DNA of 64,000 bases from Phyllobacteriaceae bacterium (GCA_016711085.1 JADJTR010000004.1:186001-250000); one strand, 5' to 3'; numbered from the stretch's first letter, positions 29,506 to 39,059 are shown. A program made the numbers and translations. Notes: a model not told the origin generated them from the sequence alone.

Positions 29506-30438
29506 ATGCGCTGGCGCGACCGCCGTCAATCCGACAACATCGAGGACGCCCGCGACCAATCGGGCGGCGGCCTGCCCGGCGGACTCGGGCGCGGCGGCGG
29601 CTTCCGGCTGCCGGGCGGCTCGGGCGTTCGCGTCGGCCGCAGCGGCGGCGGCCTGTCGGGAATCATCATCCTGGTGGTCCTGTTTTTCGCTCTGCGCGCC
29701 TGCGGCATTGACCCGATCGGCATGCTGTCGGGCGAAGACCCTTCCCAACCGTCGCAGCCGCGCGTCGAGGCGCCGGCCGAACCGGGCGCACCCGCGGCGA
29801 CCGACGAGGACAAGGCGTTCGTCGCCACCGTGCTGGCCGAAACCGAGGATGTCTGGAACGGCATCTTCAAGGCCGAAGGCTTCAAATACGAAGAGCCGGT
29901 GCTGACGCTGTTTTCCGGCCAGATCGGCTCGGCCTGCGGCTATGCCTCGGCCGCCTCCGGACCGTTCTATTGCCCGGGCGATCGCAAGGTCTATCTCGAT
30001 ACGGCGTTTTTCGACCAATTGGCCCGCCAGTTCGGGGCCAAGGGCGATTTCGCCCGCGCCTATGTCATCGCCCACGAAGTCGGCCATCATGTGCAGAACC
30101 TGATCGGCGTGCTGCCCAAGTTCAACGAGATGCGCCAAGGCATGGACGAGGTCGAGGCCAACCGCATGTCGGTGCGCGTCGAGTTGCAGGCCGACTGCTT
30201 CGCCGGCATTTGGGCGCACTTCACCGAACGCAAGGGATTGCTGGAGCAAGGCGACATCGAGGAGGCGCTCAACGCCGCCAACCAGATCGGCGACGATACG
30301 CTGCAGAAGAAGACGCAGGGCTATGTCGTCCCCGACGCCTTCAATCACGGCACCTCGGCGCAGCGCAAGGAATGGTTCTATCGCGGCTATGAAAACGGCC
30401 GTTTCGACGCCTGCGATTCTTTCAACGCCGACATCTGA
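29506..30438 (+). CDS. Neutral zinc metallopeptidase (YpfJ family)
   Basis: A 310-residue protein. The N-terminus is Gly/Arg-rich (GGGLPGGLGRGGGFRLPGG), followed by one membrane segment near residues 51-65 (GIIILVVLFFALRACG). The extracytoplasmic domain carries the zinc motif VIAHEVGHHVQ near residue 190 (HExxH) and the downstream ELQADCFAGIWAH, whose Glu/Asp completes the site. This is the DUF/YpfJ putative neutral zinc metallopeptidase family. The substrate is unknown. It probably acts in the periplasm while tethered to the inner membrane. Length is typical. Confidence 0.9.
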   Translation: MRWRDRRQSDNIEDARDQSGGGLPGGLGRGGGFRLPGGSGVRVGRSGGGLSGIIILVVLFFALRACGIDPIGMLSGEDPSQPSQPRVEAPAEPGAPAATDEDKAFVATVLAETEDVWNGIFKAEGFKYEEPVLTLFSGQIGSACGYASAASGPFYCPGDRKVYLDTAFFDQLARQFGAKGDFARAYVIAHEVGHHVQNLIGVLPKFNEMRQGMDEVEANRMSVRVELQADCFAGIWAHFTERKGLLEQGDIEEALNAANQIGDDTLQKKTQGYVVPDAFNHGTSAQRKEWFYRGYENGRFDACDSFNADI

Positions 30439-30551
30439 CCGACCTAGGGTTAACCGACTTTGAAATCCGGCGCGCAATTTGCGCACCGGTTCTAACCGCG
30501 TTTTAAATCGCTTGGGCCTAATATGCGACGCCAAAAAGTCAGGTGTGCATC

Positions 30552-32163
30552 ATGGGTTCCGTCAATTCACTGCTTCGCGACCGGTCCGGCAATTACGCGC
30601 TCTACACGGCGCTGGTGATGTTGCCCCTGACGGGCGCGGCCGGGCTCGCCATTGATTATATCTCCCTGTCCAGCGACCAGAAAAATCTGCAAAATGCCGT
30701 CGATTCAGCCGTGCTCGCCGTCGTTGCCGACGGCGACAAACTCAATTCCGCGCAAACCGAGCAGGTCGCCCGCCAATACCTGGAATCGAATTTCGACGGT
30801 GAGATCAAGTCGCTGTCGCTGGTGCGCGAAGGCACCAGGGCGACCCTTTCCGCCGTCATCGACTCGCAACTCACCTTCAATAGCCTGTTCGGCGAAAAAT
30901 CGCGTCCCGTTTCGGCGCGCGCCAGCGCCGACATGTCGGTCACCAACTACGAGATCGGTCTCGTCCTCGACACCACCGGATCGATGGAAGGCGCCAAACT
31001 GGCTTCGATGAAAACGGCGGCGACCGCCATGATCGACGACATGTCGTTGTCGAAGTCGAGCGCCGGAACGCTCAAATTCGCGCTCGTGCCGTTTTCGTCT
31101 TTTGTCAATGTCGGACCGCAATTCGGCCCGCAATTCGACGATACCGGCAAACAGATCAAGGCAGCTGCGAATTGGCTCGACATTTATGCGCTAAGCCCGA
31201 TCCCGCAAAACGACCTCGACAAGTTTGTCAATCGTTTCATCCTGTACAAGAACATGAAACTGACCTGGCCCGGCTGCGTCGAGACCCGGCAACCGGACGC
31301 CAAAGGGCGCCTACGATGTCGAGGATACCGTTCCGTCCCAATTGAAGCCCGAGACCCTGTTCGTGCCGTCCTTCAACCCGGACGAACCGGATGATCCATG
31401 GTTGTATCCCAATTCCTACCTCGTCGACGGCGTCGCCACGGTTGGCCAAGGTACGCTCGAACAACGGTTGGAACGCTACGGCGCGCCCAAAATCGCCGCC
31501 AAGCCGGCGAATTTCATCGCCTGGATCCTCTACATCCTGTCGTGGAAAAAAGTGGTGCCCGACACATCGGCTTCCGCCTTCTATACCAATTATTTCGAGC
31601 CTAAAGGCCCGACCTTCAACTGCGACCCCCAGCCGATCACGGCCCTGACCGATGACTATGCCTTGCTCAAGAAGAACATCGGCGAGCTGACCGCGCTCGG
31701 TTCGACCAATATCCTCGAAGGCATGATGTGGGGCTGGCGGGTATTGTCCTCGCGCGAACCTTTCAGCGAAGGCGCCAAGGAAGGCACCGCCGGCACGCAA
31801 AAAATCATGGTGATCCTCACCGACGGCACCAATTCATTCGGCAATCTGCCCAATTCCCTCGGCTCCGCCTATACGTCCTTCGGCTATTTGATCGACGAGC
31901 GCATCGGCCCGGCGACGCTCACGCCGGAGGGAACGACCAGCGCCATGGACGCCAAGACGCTGGCCGGCTGCACCAACGCCAAAAAAGACGGCGTCGAGAT
32001 TTACACGATCCTGCTTGAGGAAGATGATGCTGCGACGTCCGCCCTGCTCGAGCAGTGCGCGTCGGGAGCGGATCACTTTTTCAATGTTCCCAACCATTCC
32101 AAACTGAAGTCGGTCTTTACCGACATCGTCAAGAAAGTTGGCAAGCCGCGCCTGTCGAGCTGA
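30552..32163 (+). CDS. TadG-like VWA-domain protein (frameshifted)
   Basis: Repaired length is about 536 residues. The N-terminus (LLRDRSGNYALYTALVMLPL, then TGAAGLAIDYISL) is the TadE/TadG-type pilin-like membrane anchor. A von Willebrand A domain follows, with the MIDAS start LVLDTTGSMEG near residue 137 and later IMVILTDGTNSFGN. The frame changes at GGG 31305-31307; removing one G joins AKG to AYDVEDTVPSQLKPE. TadG-like proteins accompany Flp/Tad pili, but no other tad gene is in the window, and stand-alone copies are common in this order. Its stop lies three bases from the stop of convergent carA. Confidence 0.85.
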
Positions 32164-32166
32164 TGT

Positions 32167-33360
32167 TCAACGCTCCGCCAGCGCCGGCTCGCCCCGGCGC
32201 GCGCGGATAAGGTTGACGAAACGGCGGAACAGATAGTGCGAATCCTGTGGCCCCGGCGACGCCTCCGGGTGGTGCTGCACCGAGAACACCGGCTGATCCT
32301 TCAGGCGGATGCCGCAATTCGTGCCGTCGAACAGCGACACATGGGTTTCTTCCACCCCGTCCGGCAGCGAGGCGCGATCGACGGCGAAGCCATGGTTCAT
32401 CGACACGATCTCCACCTTGCCGGTGGTGTGATCCTTGACCGGGTGATTGGCGCCGTGATGGCCCTGATGCATCTTGCCGGTGGTGGCGCCGAGCGCCAGC
32501 GCCAGCATCTGGTGGCCGAGGCAGATGCCGAACACCGGCAGGCCGCTGTCGACCAGCGCCTTGATCGCCGGTACGGCGTATTCGCCGGTCGCCGCCGGAT
32601 CGCCGGGGCCGTTCGACAGGAAGACGCCGTCGGGCTTGAGCGCCAGGATGTCGTCGGCGGTCGCAGTTGCGGGAACGACGGTGACGCGCGCGCCAAGGCC
32701 GGCGAGCAGCCGAAGGATATTGCGCTTGACGCCGAAATCCATGGCGACGACATGGAAGGACGTCTCGCCCCCCGCGCCGTAGCCTTCGCCGAGCGTCCAT
32801 GCGGTCTGCGACCACGCCATCGACTGGCCGATGGTGGCGTCCTTGGCCAGATCCATGTCGATCAAGCCGGGCCATGCGGCGGCGCGCGCCGTCAACGCCG
32901 CCACGTCGAAGACGCCGTCCGGCGCGTGCGCGATCACCGCGTTGGGCATGCCCTTCTCACGGATCAGCGCCGTCAGCGCCCGCGTATCGATGCCGGCGAG
33001 CGCCACGACGCCGCGTTTCCTCAGCCAGGCGTCGAGGTGCTCGGCGGCCCGCCAGTTGGACGGATTGGTCACGTCCGCCTTGAACACGGCGCCGACCGCG
33101 CCGATGCGCCGGCCAGGCGTCAGATCCTCGATATCCTCGGCGTTGGTTCCGACATTGCCGATATGGGGAAAAGTGAAGGTGACGATCTGGCCGAGATAGG
33201 ACGGGTCGGTGAGGATTTCCTCATAACCGGTCAGCGCCGTGTTGAAGCACACTTCGCCCGCGGCGACGCCGATCGCGCCGAGGCCGCGCCCTTCGATGAC
33301 CGTGCCATCGGCGAGCACCAGCAGGGCGGTCGGCTTTTCAATCGTCCAGGCTTCGGACAT
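32167..33360 (-). CDS. carA: Carbamoyl-phosphate synthase small subunit
   Basis: A 397-residue glutaminase subunit. The N-terminal CPSase domain has GEVCFNTALTGYEEILTDPS. The C-terminal class I glutamine amidotransferase domain has FLSNGPGDP, the catalytic Cys in GICLGHQMLALALG, and the His/Glu dyad in VQHHPEASPGP. It supplies ammonia to CarB for arginine and pyrimidine synthesis. The ATG at 33358-33360 begins MSEAWTIEKPTA. It is intact, unlike carB in the same window. Its promoter lies in the 156-base gap shared with the divergent yqeY gene. Confidence 0.97.
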   Translation of the reverse strand: MSEAWTIEKPTALLVLADGTVIEGRGLGAIGVAAGEVCFNTALTGYEEILTDPSYLGQIVTFTFPHIGNVGTNAEDIEDLTPGRRIGAVGAVFKADVTNPSNWRAAEHLDAWLRKRGVVALAGIDTRALTALIREKGMPNAVIAHAPDGVFDVAALTARAAAWPGLIDMDLAKDATIGQSMAWSQTAWTLGEGYGAGGETSFHVVAMDFGVKRNILRLLAGLGARVTVVPATATADDILALKPDGVFLSNGPGDPAATGEYAVPAIKALVDSGLPVFGICLGHQMLALALGATTGKMHQGHHGANHPVKDHTTGKVEIVSMNHGFAVDRASLPDGVEETHVSLFDGTNCGIRLKDQPVFSVQHHPEASPGPQDSHYLFRRFVNLIRARRGEPALAER

Positions 33361-33419
33361 GGCGCGTTTCCTCGGCGGAGCGTCCCCCGCGGATTCGATT
33401 CGAAAATGATCGGCTAAGA

Positions 33420-33436
33420 TTGCTCCCTTAGAGCAA
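33420..33436. promoter_or_regulatory. Inverted repeat between carA and yqeY
   Basis: TTGCTC (33420-33425) and GAGCAA (33431-33436) are perfect inverse complements around CCTTA, in the divergent promoter gap. It could be an operator or chance; no protein is known for it here. Confidence 0.3.
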
Positions 33437-33516
33437 GGCGCCGACCGCGTCCACCCCGCCGCCCTTCCCTTCCCCCGGCGAAAGGAATAATCCCCAACCG
33501 ACACAGGAGAGGATCG

Positions 33517-33966
33517 ATGCGCGCGCAGATCACCGAAGCGATGAAAGACGCCATGCGGGCCAAGGATTCAGAGCGCCTCTCGACGATCCGGCTCATCCAG
33601 TCCGCGCTCAAGGACAAGGACATCGCCAATCGCGGCCAGGGCAAGCCCGAGGCCGGCGCGGATGAAATCGTCCCGTTGCTGGCCAAGATGGTCAAGGCGC
33701 GCGAGGACGCCGCCAAGCTTTACGACGAGGGCGGAAGGCCGGAACTGGCCGCCAAGGAGCGGGCCGAGATCGTCGTCGTCAAGGGCTTCATGCCGGACCA
33801 GATGGACGAGGGCGACATCAAGGCGGCGGTTGCCGCGGCCATCGCCGCCACCGGCGCCGCGTCGATCAAGGACATGGGCAAGGTTGTGGCCGAACTGAAG
33901 GCGCATCACGCCGGCAAAATGGATTTCGGCAAGGCGAGCGCGATGGTCAAGGCGGCGCTGGGGTGA
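33517..33966 (+). CDS. yqeY: GatB/YqeY domain protein
   Basis: A 149-residue protein that covers the YqeY-like domain: MRAQITEAMKDAMRAKDSER, then LSTIRLIQSALKDKDI, IVVVKGFMPDQMDEGDI and ASIKDMGKVVAELKAHHAG. The domain is the tail of the GatB amidotransferase subunit and may bind tRNA; stand-alone copies have no fixed function. AGGAGAGGATCG precedes the ATG. It is divergent from carA, a conserved arrangement in Hyphomicrobiales where dnaG usually follows; here dnaG is 6 kb upstream instead. Its stop abuts the stop of the convergent brnA-2. Confidence 0.93.
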   Translation: MRAQITEAMKDAMRAKDSERLSTIRLIQSALKDKDIANRGQGKPEAGADEIVPLLAKMVKAREDAAKLYDEGGRPELAAKERAEIVVVKGFMPDQMDEGDIKAAVAAAIAATGAASIKDMGKVVAELKAHHAGKMDFGKASAMVKAALG

Positions 33967-34299
33967 TCAGCCGGCCTTGCGGGGTTTCCTGGCGTCCATG
34001 AAATGGCGCAGCACCGCATTGATGCGGGTCTGGTAGCCGCTGCCCTGCGCCTTGAAAAAATCGATCACGTCGCGGTCGAGCCGGATCGAGATCGCCTGCT
34101 TTTCCGGCGGCAGGACAAGCACAGCCTTCGACCAGTCGACATCGGCGAATTCCTGCCAGTCGGGATCGTCGCGGGTGGCTGCGGTGATGTAGGCGTCGGT
34201 GAGGCGGTCGATGCGCGCCCAGTCAGTTTCCTTGTAGGATTGCTCGGCCCGTACCCGAGCTTCATCCGCCGTAAGCCGAATAATGTTTTCTTTTTTCAT
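33967..34299 (-). CDS. brnA: BrnA-type antitoxin, module 2
   Basis: A 110-residue antitoxin. The C-terminal domain AISIRLDRDVIDFFKAQGSG, then YQTRINAVLRHFMDARK, is the ribbon-helix-helix domain typical of BrnA. The N-terminal half (TADEARVRAEQSYKETDWAR) is the toxin-binding linker. The start at 34297-34299 lies within the toxin gene, overlapping it by 38 bases. The antitoxin frame is intact although the toxin is interrupted. Confidence 0.85.
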   Translation of the reverse strand: MKKENIIRLTADEARVRAEQSYKETDWARIDRLTDAYITAATRDDPDWQEFADVDWSKAVLVLPPEKQAISIRLDRDVIDFFKAQGSGYQTRINAVLRHFMDARKPRKAG

Positions 34300-34554
34300 T
34301 TTCCCTTGTTTTCCTAGCGAAAACAATGCGGCAGGAATCCCCACGCATCGTATAAATAATGGTTATGAATTGATCCTTGAATGAGCAAATCGCCGAAATA
34401 CGAACTTCGCCGTTTCGATCAGATCGCACATCAAGTCTGGGCCCATTGAGAGCTACAGTAGCCATTGAAAATCTAAGCCATGTTTTAACTTATTCGCATT
34501 CTCCTTGATTTTATCCCATTCAAAATCTAAAAACGGACCCTCGTCGGCATTCAT
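34262..34554 (-). CDS. brnT: BrnT-type toxin, module 2 (frameshifted)
   Basis: Two frames combine to a BrnT protein of about 97 residues. DFEWDKIKENANKLKHGLDF is read from the ATG at 34552-34554, which follows GGAGAAGGGGAAGAACA. ATVALNGPRLDVR, then ITIIYTMRGDSCRIVFARKT, is read in another frame. They join at CC 34462-34463 (GG on the coding strand), where one more G restores the frame. As read, the first frame stops after about 33 codons. All conserved BrnT elements are otherwise present, so this is either a sequence error or a recent inactivation. The sequence is less GC-rich than the flanking genes. Confidence 0.78.
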
Positions 34555-34634
34555 TGTTCTTCCCCTTCTCCATTTTTTTCTTCATGGAAATCATTTCCGA
34601 TTGCGACAACAAAAGTACGCCGAGTTTCAATAGG

Positions 34635-34658
34635 TCGTATATACGTGTTTATATACGA
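34635..34658. promoter_or_regulatory. 9-bp inverted repeat, candidate operator
   Basis: TCGTATATA (34635-34643) and TATATACGA (34650-34658) are perfect inverse complements separated by six bases. The site lies in the AT-rich gap between brnT-2 (80 bases away) and the ABC-export operon (58 bases away). A smaller inverted repeat, TTGAC-CCGC-GTCAA, lies at 34673-34686. The longer repeat has the symmetry of a dimeric repressor site. Confidence 0.5.
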
Positions 34659-34716
34659 GCTGTCAATATCCCTTGACCCGCGTCAAAGCCGGGCCGACCC
34701 TGCCGGTCTAGGCAGA

Positions 34717-35448
34717 ATGCCCAACGATGAGGCGCACGCGATGCCCGAAGCGGTCTTCGTCGCCCGGAGCCTGACGAAAATCTACCGCAACGCCGACGTC
34801 GAGGTGCAGGCGCTGCGCGGCGTTGACATGACGCTTTACGAGGGCGAGGTTTCGGTGCTTCTGGGGCCGTCCGGTTCCGGCAAGTCGACGCTGCTCAACA
34901 TCCTCGGCGGCCTCGATTCGGCGACCTCCGGCGACGTCCGCTTCCGCGACCACGATCTGACCGGCGCATCCGAGCGCGAACTGACCCGCTATCGCCGCGA
35001 CCATGTCGGCTTCGTCTTCCAGTTCTACAATCTGATCCCTTCCCTGACCGCCTGGGAGAACGTCGCGCTCGTCACCGATATCGCGCCCGACCCGATGACG
35101 CCGTCCCAGGCCCTCGCCCTGGTCGGCTTGGCGCCGCGCGAGAAGCACTTTCCGGCGCAATTGTCCGGCGGCGAGCAGCAGCGCGTCGCCATCGCCCGCG
35201 CCATCGCCAAGCGCCCCGATGTTCTTCTTTGCGACGAGCCGATCGGAGCGCTCGATTCGGCCACCGGCCGGGTTGTTCTCGAGGCGATCGAACGCATCAA
35301 CGCCGAGCTTGGCACCACGACGGCGATCATCACCCATAACGCCCCGATCCGCGCCATGGCGCACCGGGTTTTCACCTTTCACGACGGCCGGATCGCCAGC
35401 CAGTCGCTGAACGCGGAACGCAAGCCGGCGCGGGAGATCGTCTGGTGA
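34717..35448 (+). CDS. ABC transporter ATP-binding protein (MacB/LolD/DevA type)
   Basis: A 243-residue ATPase. Walker A is GPSGSGKST; the Q-loop region is FVFQFYNLIPSLTAWEN; the signature is LSGGEQQRVAIARA; Walker B is VLLCDEPIGALDSATG; the H-loop is IITHN. The FQFYNLIP and EPIGALDS segments place it with ATPases serving FtsX/MacB-type permeases. The permease gene follows with a GTGA overlap, and an HlyD-type adaptor gene follows that. The start is either ATG 34717 or ATG 34741 (MPEAVFVARSLTKIYR); the second fits the family start well. The substrate is unknown. Confidence 0.9.
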   Translation: MPNDEAHAMPEAVFVARSLTKIYRNADVEVQALRGVDMTLYEGEVSVLLGPSGSGKSTLLNILGGLDSATSGDVRFRDHDLTGASERELTRYRRDHVGFVFQFYNLIPSLTAWENVALVTDIAPDPMTPSQALALVGLAPREKHFPAQLSGGEQQRVAIARAIAKRPDVLLCDEPIGALDSATGRVVLEAIERINAELGTTTAIITHNAPIRAMAHRVFTFHDGRIASQSLNAERKPAREIVW

Positions 35449-37808
35449 GGGCGCTCGACCGCAAATCCTGGCGCGACGCCCTGCGGCTGTGGACGCAGAT
35501 CGCCGCCGTGGCGTTGGTCATGGCGTCCGGCGTGATGACCATCGTGCTCGCGGTCGGCGCCTATCGCTCGCTGCTGGAAACGCGGGAGACCTATTACGAC
35601 CGCTATGGCTTCGCGCATGTTTTCGCCTCGGCCATGCGTGCGCCGAACCGCCTGCGCGACGATGTGCTGGCGATTCCGGGCGTCATCGCCGCCGAATTGC
35701 GCGTGGTCGAAAACGTCATCGTGTCGATGCCGGGCATGGCCGAACCCGCCTCGGGACGCGCCGTGTCGATTCCCGATTTCAGCGACCCGTCGGTCAACCG
35801 CCTGTATCTGCGCTCCGGCCGCATGCCGGACCCGGCGCGCGCCGGCGAGATCGCCCTCGACGAGCGTTTCGCCAAGGCGCACCGGCTTGGCGTCGGCGAC
35901 ACATTCACGGCGATCATGAACGGACGCGAGCGCGGTCTGACCGTTGCCGCCATCGTGCTGTCGCCGGAATACATTTACGCGCTCGGTCCGGGCGACATCA
36001 TGCCCGACGACCGCCGTTTCGCCGTGTTCTTCATGCCGCGTTCGGCCCTGGAAGGCCTTTTCGACATGGGCGGGGCGTTCAATGACATCGCCATCCGGCT
36101 GCTGCGCGGCGCATCCGAGCAAGACGTGATCGACAATGTCGACCGGTTGCTGGACCCCTATGGCGGCGCCGGCGCCCATCCGCGCATCGAGCAATTGAGC
36201 CATGCCTTTCTCGACAGCGAGTTGTCGCAACTTTACGCCATGGCGCGGGTCATGCCGCCGGTGTTCCTGTTCGTCTCGGCGTTTCTCGTCAACATGATCC
36301 TGTCGCGGCTGGTGGCGCTCGAGCGTGAACAGATCGGTTTGCTGAAAGCCTGCGGCTACACCTCGCTGGAAGTGGCGCTGCACTATGCCCGCCTCGTCAT
36401 CGTCATTGTCGCCATCGGCCTGATCGTCGGCTCGGTTGTCGGCGATTGGCTGGGGCAGGCGACGACGCGGCTGTATTCGCAGTATTTCTCCTTCCCGTTC
36501 CTCGTCTTCCGCCGAAGCGGCGATCTTTTCGCCATCGCCGCCATCGTGTCCCTGGCCTCGGCCTTCGCCGGCGCATTCAAGGCGATCCGCGACGCCGCCC
36601 GGCTCGCCCCGGCCGTCGCCATGCAGCCGCCAGCGCCGGCCCGTTATCGCTCGCTTATTGGCGGCGGCGCAGCCCGCCGATTCCGCGCGCCGCCGCTTTT
36701 AGTCATGGCTTTCCGCCATTTCGTCCGCCGTCCGCTGCGCAGCGCCTTGACGACGCTTGGCCTGTCCATGTCGGTCGCCCTGCTGGTGACGGCGATGGCC
36801 TCGCTCGACGAGATCGACGAGATGATCGACATCGTGTTCTCGCGCACCGAGCGCGCCGACGCGACGCTGGTCTTCGCCGGGGCGAAGCCTCCCTCGGTGC
36901 TTGACGACGCGCGGCGCCTGCCCGGTGTGCTCGCAGTCGAGGGCTATCGGTCGCTGCTGGTCACCCTGCGCAATGGCGCCCGCCAGAAGCGCGCCGCCAT
37001 CACCGGCCGCCCGCGCGGCGCCGACCTGTCGCTAATGCTGGACCGGAATTTGAAGCCGCTGGAAGCGCCGGACCATGGCGTCGCCTTGACCGAGCGGCTC
37101 GCCCGCCACCTTGACGTCGGTGTCGGCGATACCGTCGAGATCGAGGTGCGGGCGGGGAAGAGGCGCACCGTCGACGTTCCGGTCACAGCGATCAACAAGT
37201 CCTTCCTCGGCCTGTCCGCCGACATGGCCCTGAGCGAAATCGACCGCCTCGCCGGCGACGGTCCCCGGGTGACCAGCGCTTCCCTGCTCATCGACGCGAC
37301 GCAGGCCGGGCGGCTTTACGAGAAGGTGAAAAAAACGCCATCCATCGCCGCGATCACCTTGCAGGGCATCTCGCTGGTGCGATTCCACGAAACCATCGCC
37401 GAGAATATCACCACCATGACGGTGATCTACACCGCGCTGGCCGTCGTCATCGGCTTCGGCGTCGTCTACAACTCCATGCGCATCCAGTTTTCGGAACGCG
37501 CTCGCGAATTGGCGAGCCTGCGCGTGCTCGGCTTCACCCGCCTGGAAGTCGCCGGGGTGCTGTTCGCCGAAATCGCCCTGATCGTCGTCCTGGCGCAGCC
37601 GGTCGGGTGGTCGGTCGGCGCGTTGTTCGCCTGGTCGGTTTCGAAAGGGTTCGAGAGCGACCTGTTCACGATACCTTTCGTCATGCACCCGCCGACATTC
37701 GCCTATGCCTCGATTGTCGCCGTCGCGTCGGCGGCGGCGACCGGGCTGATCGTCAAGCGGCGTGTCGACCGTCTCGACATGGTCCGGGGCCTCAAGACAA
37801 GGGAATGA
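35445..37808 (+). CDS. FtsX-like ABC transporter permease
   Basis: A 787-residue permease starting with GTG inside the ATPase stop codon (GTGA). It has two FtsX modules. The first has a membrane segment near residue 18 (WTQIAAVALVMASGVMTIVL), a large periplasmic domain, and three segments around residues 265-390. A second N-terminal segment follows near residue 440 (ALTTLGLSMSVALLVTAM), then another periplasmic domain and three closing segments including FGVVYNSMRIQFSERARELA and SLRVLGFTRLEVAGVLF. Such two-module permeases act in mechanotransmission-type export or outer-membrane lipid/lipoprotein handling with a membrane-fusion partner. Confidence 0.9.
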   Translation: MRALDRKSWRDALRLWTQIAAVALVMASGVMTIVLAVGAYRSLLETRETYYDRYGFAHVFASAMRAPNRLRDDVLAIPGVIAAELRVVENVIVSMPGMAEPASGRAVSIPDFSDPSVNRLYLRSGRMPDPARAGEIALDERFAKAHRLGVGDTFTAIMNGRERGLTVAAIVLSPEYIYALGPGDIMPDDRRFAVFFMPRSALEGLFDMGGAFNDIAIRLLRGASEQDVIDNVDRLLDPYGGAGAHPRIEQLSHAFLDSELSQLYAMARVMPPVFLFVSAFLVNMILSRLVALEREQIGLLKACGYTSLEVALHYARLVIVIVAIGLIVGSVVGDWLGQATTRLYSQYFSFPFLVFRRSGDLFAIAAIVSLASAFAGAFKAIRDAARLAPAVAMQPPAPARYRSLIGGGAARRFRAPPLLVMAFRHFVRRPLRSALTTLGLSMSVALLVTAMASLDEIDEMIDIVFSRTERADATLVFAGAKPPSVLDDARRLPGVLAVEGYRSLLVTLRNGARQKRAAITGRPRGADLSLMLDRNLKPLEAPDHGVALTERLARHLDVGVGDTVEIEVRAGKRRTVDVPVTAINKSFLGLSADMALSEIDRLAGDGPRVTSASLLIDATQAGRLYEKVKKTPSIAAITLQGISLVRFHETIAENITTMTVIYTALAVVIGFGVVYNSMRIQFSERARELASLRVLGFTRLEVAGVLFAEIALIVVLAQPVGWSVGALFAWSVSKGFESDLFTIPFVMHPPTFAYASIVAVASAAATGLIVKRRVDRLDMVRGLKTRE

Positions 37809-37812
37809 GACA

Positions 37813-39015
37813 ATGCCGCTGCGTCCGAAATCCGTCGCCGGTTTCTCGCTTGCCGCCATTGCCATCGCGGCGGGCCTGTGGTGGGCCTTTCGCGAACGCC
37901 CGACCGGCGTCGATTTGGCCACGATTGCGACGGGACCGATGACGGTCGCCATCGAGGAGGATGGCATCGCCCGCGTTCGCGAAGTGTATCGCATCTCCGC
38001 GCCGGTCACCGGCCGGCTCGACCGCTCGATCCTCTCGGTCGGCGACAAGGTGGAGGCCGGCAAGACGATTATTGCCCGTCTGAACCCGGTCGACCCGCCA
38101 TTTCTCGACGAACGCAGCCGCGCCGAGGTCCGCGCCGGCGTCGACGCGGCGGCGGCGGCTGTCGGCCTGGCCAAGGCGGAACTGAGCCGCGCCGAGGCGG
38201 CGCTGGCGCAGGCCGTCGCCGATCTGGAGCGGGCCGAGCGGCTGGCCCGATCGGGCGTCGTATCGGAAAGCCAGTTGGAGAAGGCCCGCGCCGACGTCCG
38301 CTACAACGAGGCCGGCGTCGCCTCGGCCAATGCGCAGGTGGCGTTGCGCGAAAGCGAATTGTCCTCGATGAAAGCCAAGCTGATCGAGCCGGGCGACGAC
38401 GCCGGCGGACCGGACGGCGCCGCCTGTTGCGTTTCGGTCGCCGCGCCGCTCGACGGCGTCGTGCTTGAAATCCACGCCAAGAGCGAACAGGTGATCGCCG
38501 CCGGCAGCCCCATCGCCGATGTCGGTGATCCCGCCGATCTGGAGATCGCCGTCGATCTGTTGTCTCAGGACGCCGTCAAACTGGCGCCCGGCGCCGCCGT
38601 CATCATCGCCGGCTATGGCGGGGAGGCGATCGCGGGAACCCTGCGGCGCATTTCGCCCTCGGCCGCGACAAAAATTTCGGCGCTCGGCATCGAGGAACAG
38701 CGCGTCCTTGCCATCGTCGACCTGGCCGAACCGGCGGCCCGCCTCGGCCACAATTTCCGTGTCCGCGCCTCGATCGAGGAATGGCGCTCCGACAAGGCGG
38801 TCATCGCGCCGGTGAGCGCGCTCTTTCGGCTCGGGGCGAAATGGGCGGCATTCCGCCTGACCGGCGACCGCGCCGAACGTGTAATGGTCGAAATCGGCCG
38901 CCTCAATGGCCGGGAAGCGCAAATCCTGTCCGGCCTGTCGGTCGGAGACCGTGTCGTCGTCCATCCGAGCGATGCGATTGTCGATGGAGCGCTGGTGGCG
39001 CCTCGCGCCGATTAG
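37813..39015 (+). CDS. HlyD-family periplasmic adaptor of the ABC exporter
   Basis: A 400-residue membrane-fusion protein. One N-terminal anchor (AGFSLAAIAIAAGLWWAF) is followed by a barrel-sandwich half-motif (VREVYRISAPVTGRL), a coiled-coil hairpin rich in Ala/Glu/Arg (AKAELSRAEAALAQAVADLE), the second half (CVSVAAPLDGVVLEIHAKSE) and a beta-barrel domain. It lies four bases after the permease stop, so ATPase, permease and adaptor form one operon. It should link the inner-membrane pump to an outer-membrane channel, not encoded here. AAGGGAATGAGAC provides the ribosome site. Confidence 0.9.
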   Translation: MPLRPKSVAGFSLAAIAIAAGLWWAFRERPTGVDLATIATGPMTVAIEEDGIARVREVYRISAPVTGRLDRSILSVGDKVEAGKTIIARLNPVDPPFLDERSRAEVRAGVDAAAAAVGLAKAELSRAEAALAQAVADLERAERLARSGVVSESQLEKARADVRYNEAGVASANAQVALRESELSSMKAKLIEPGDDAGGPDGAACCVSVAAPLDGVVLEIHAKSEQVIAAGSPIADVGDPADLEIAVDLLSQDAVKLAPGAAVIIAGYGGEAIAGTLRRISPSAATKISALGIEEQRVLAIVDLAEPAARLGHNFRVRASIEEWRSDKAVIAPVSALFRLGAKWAAFRLTGDRAERVMVEIGRLNGREAQILSGLSVGDRVVVHPSDAIVDGALVAPRAD

Positions 39016-39018
39016 AGC

Positions 39019-39059
39019 GGGACGAAGGGTCGAAACGCCGCGAAGGTCCCTTCTGTCCC
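39019..39059 (+). terminator. Imperfect hairpin after the export operon
   Basis: GGGACGAAGGG pairs with CCCTTC(T)GTCCC, eleven pairs with one bulged T, starting four bases after the adaptor stop. No T-run follows. Confidence 0.4.

Noticed and set aside
30552..32163. Part of a Tad pilus locus
   Set aside because: Only a TadG-like gene is present; no TadA, TadB, TadC or pilin gene nearby.
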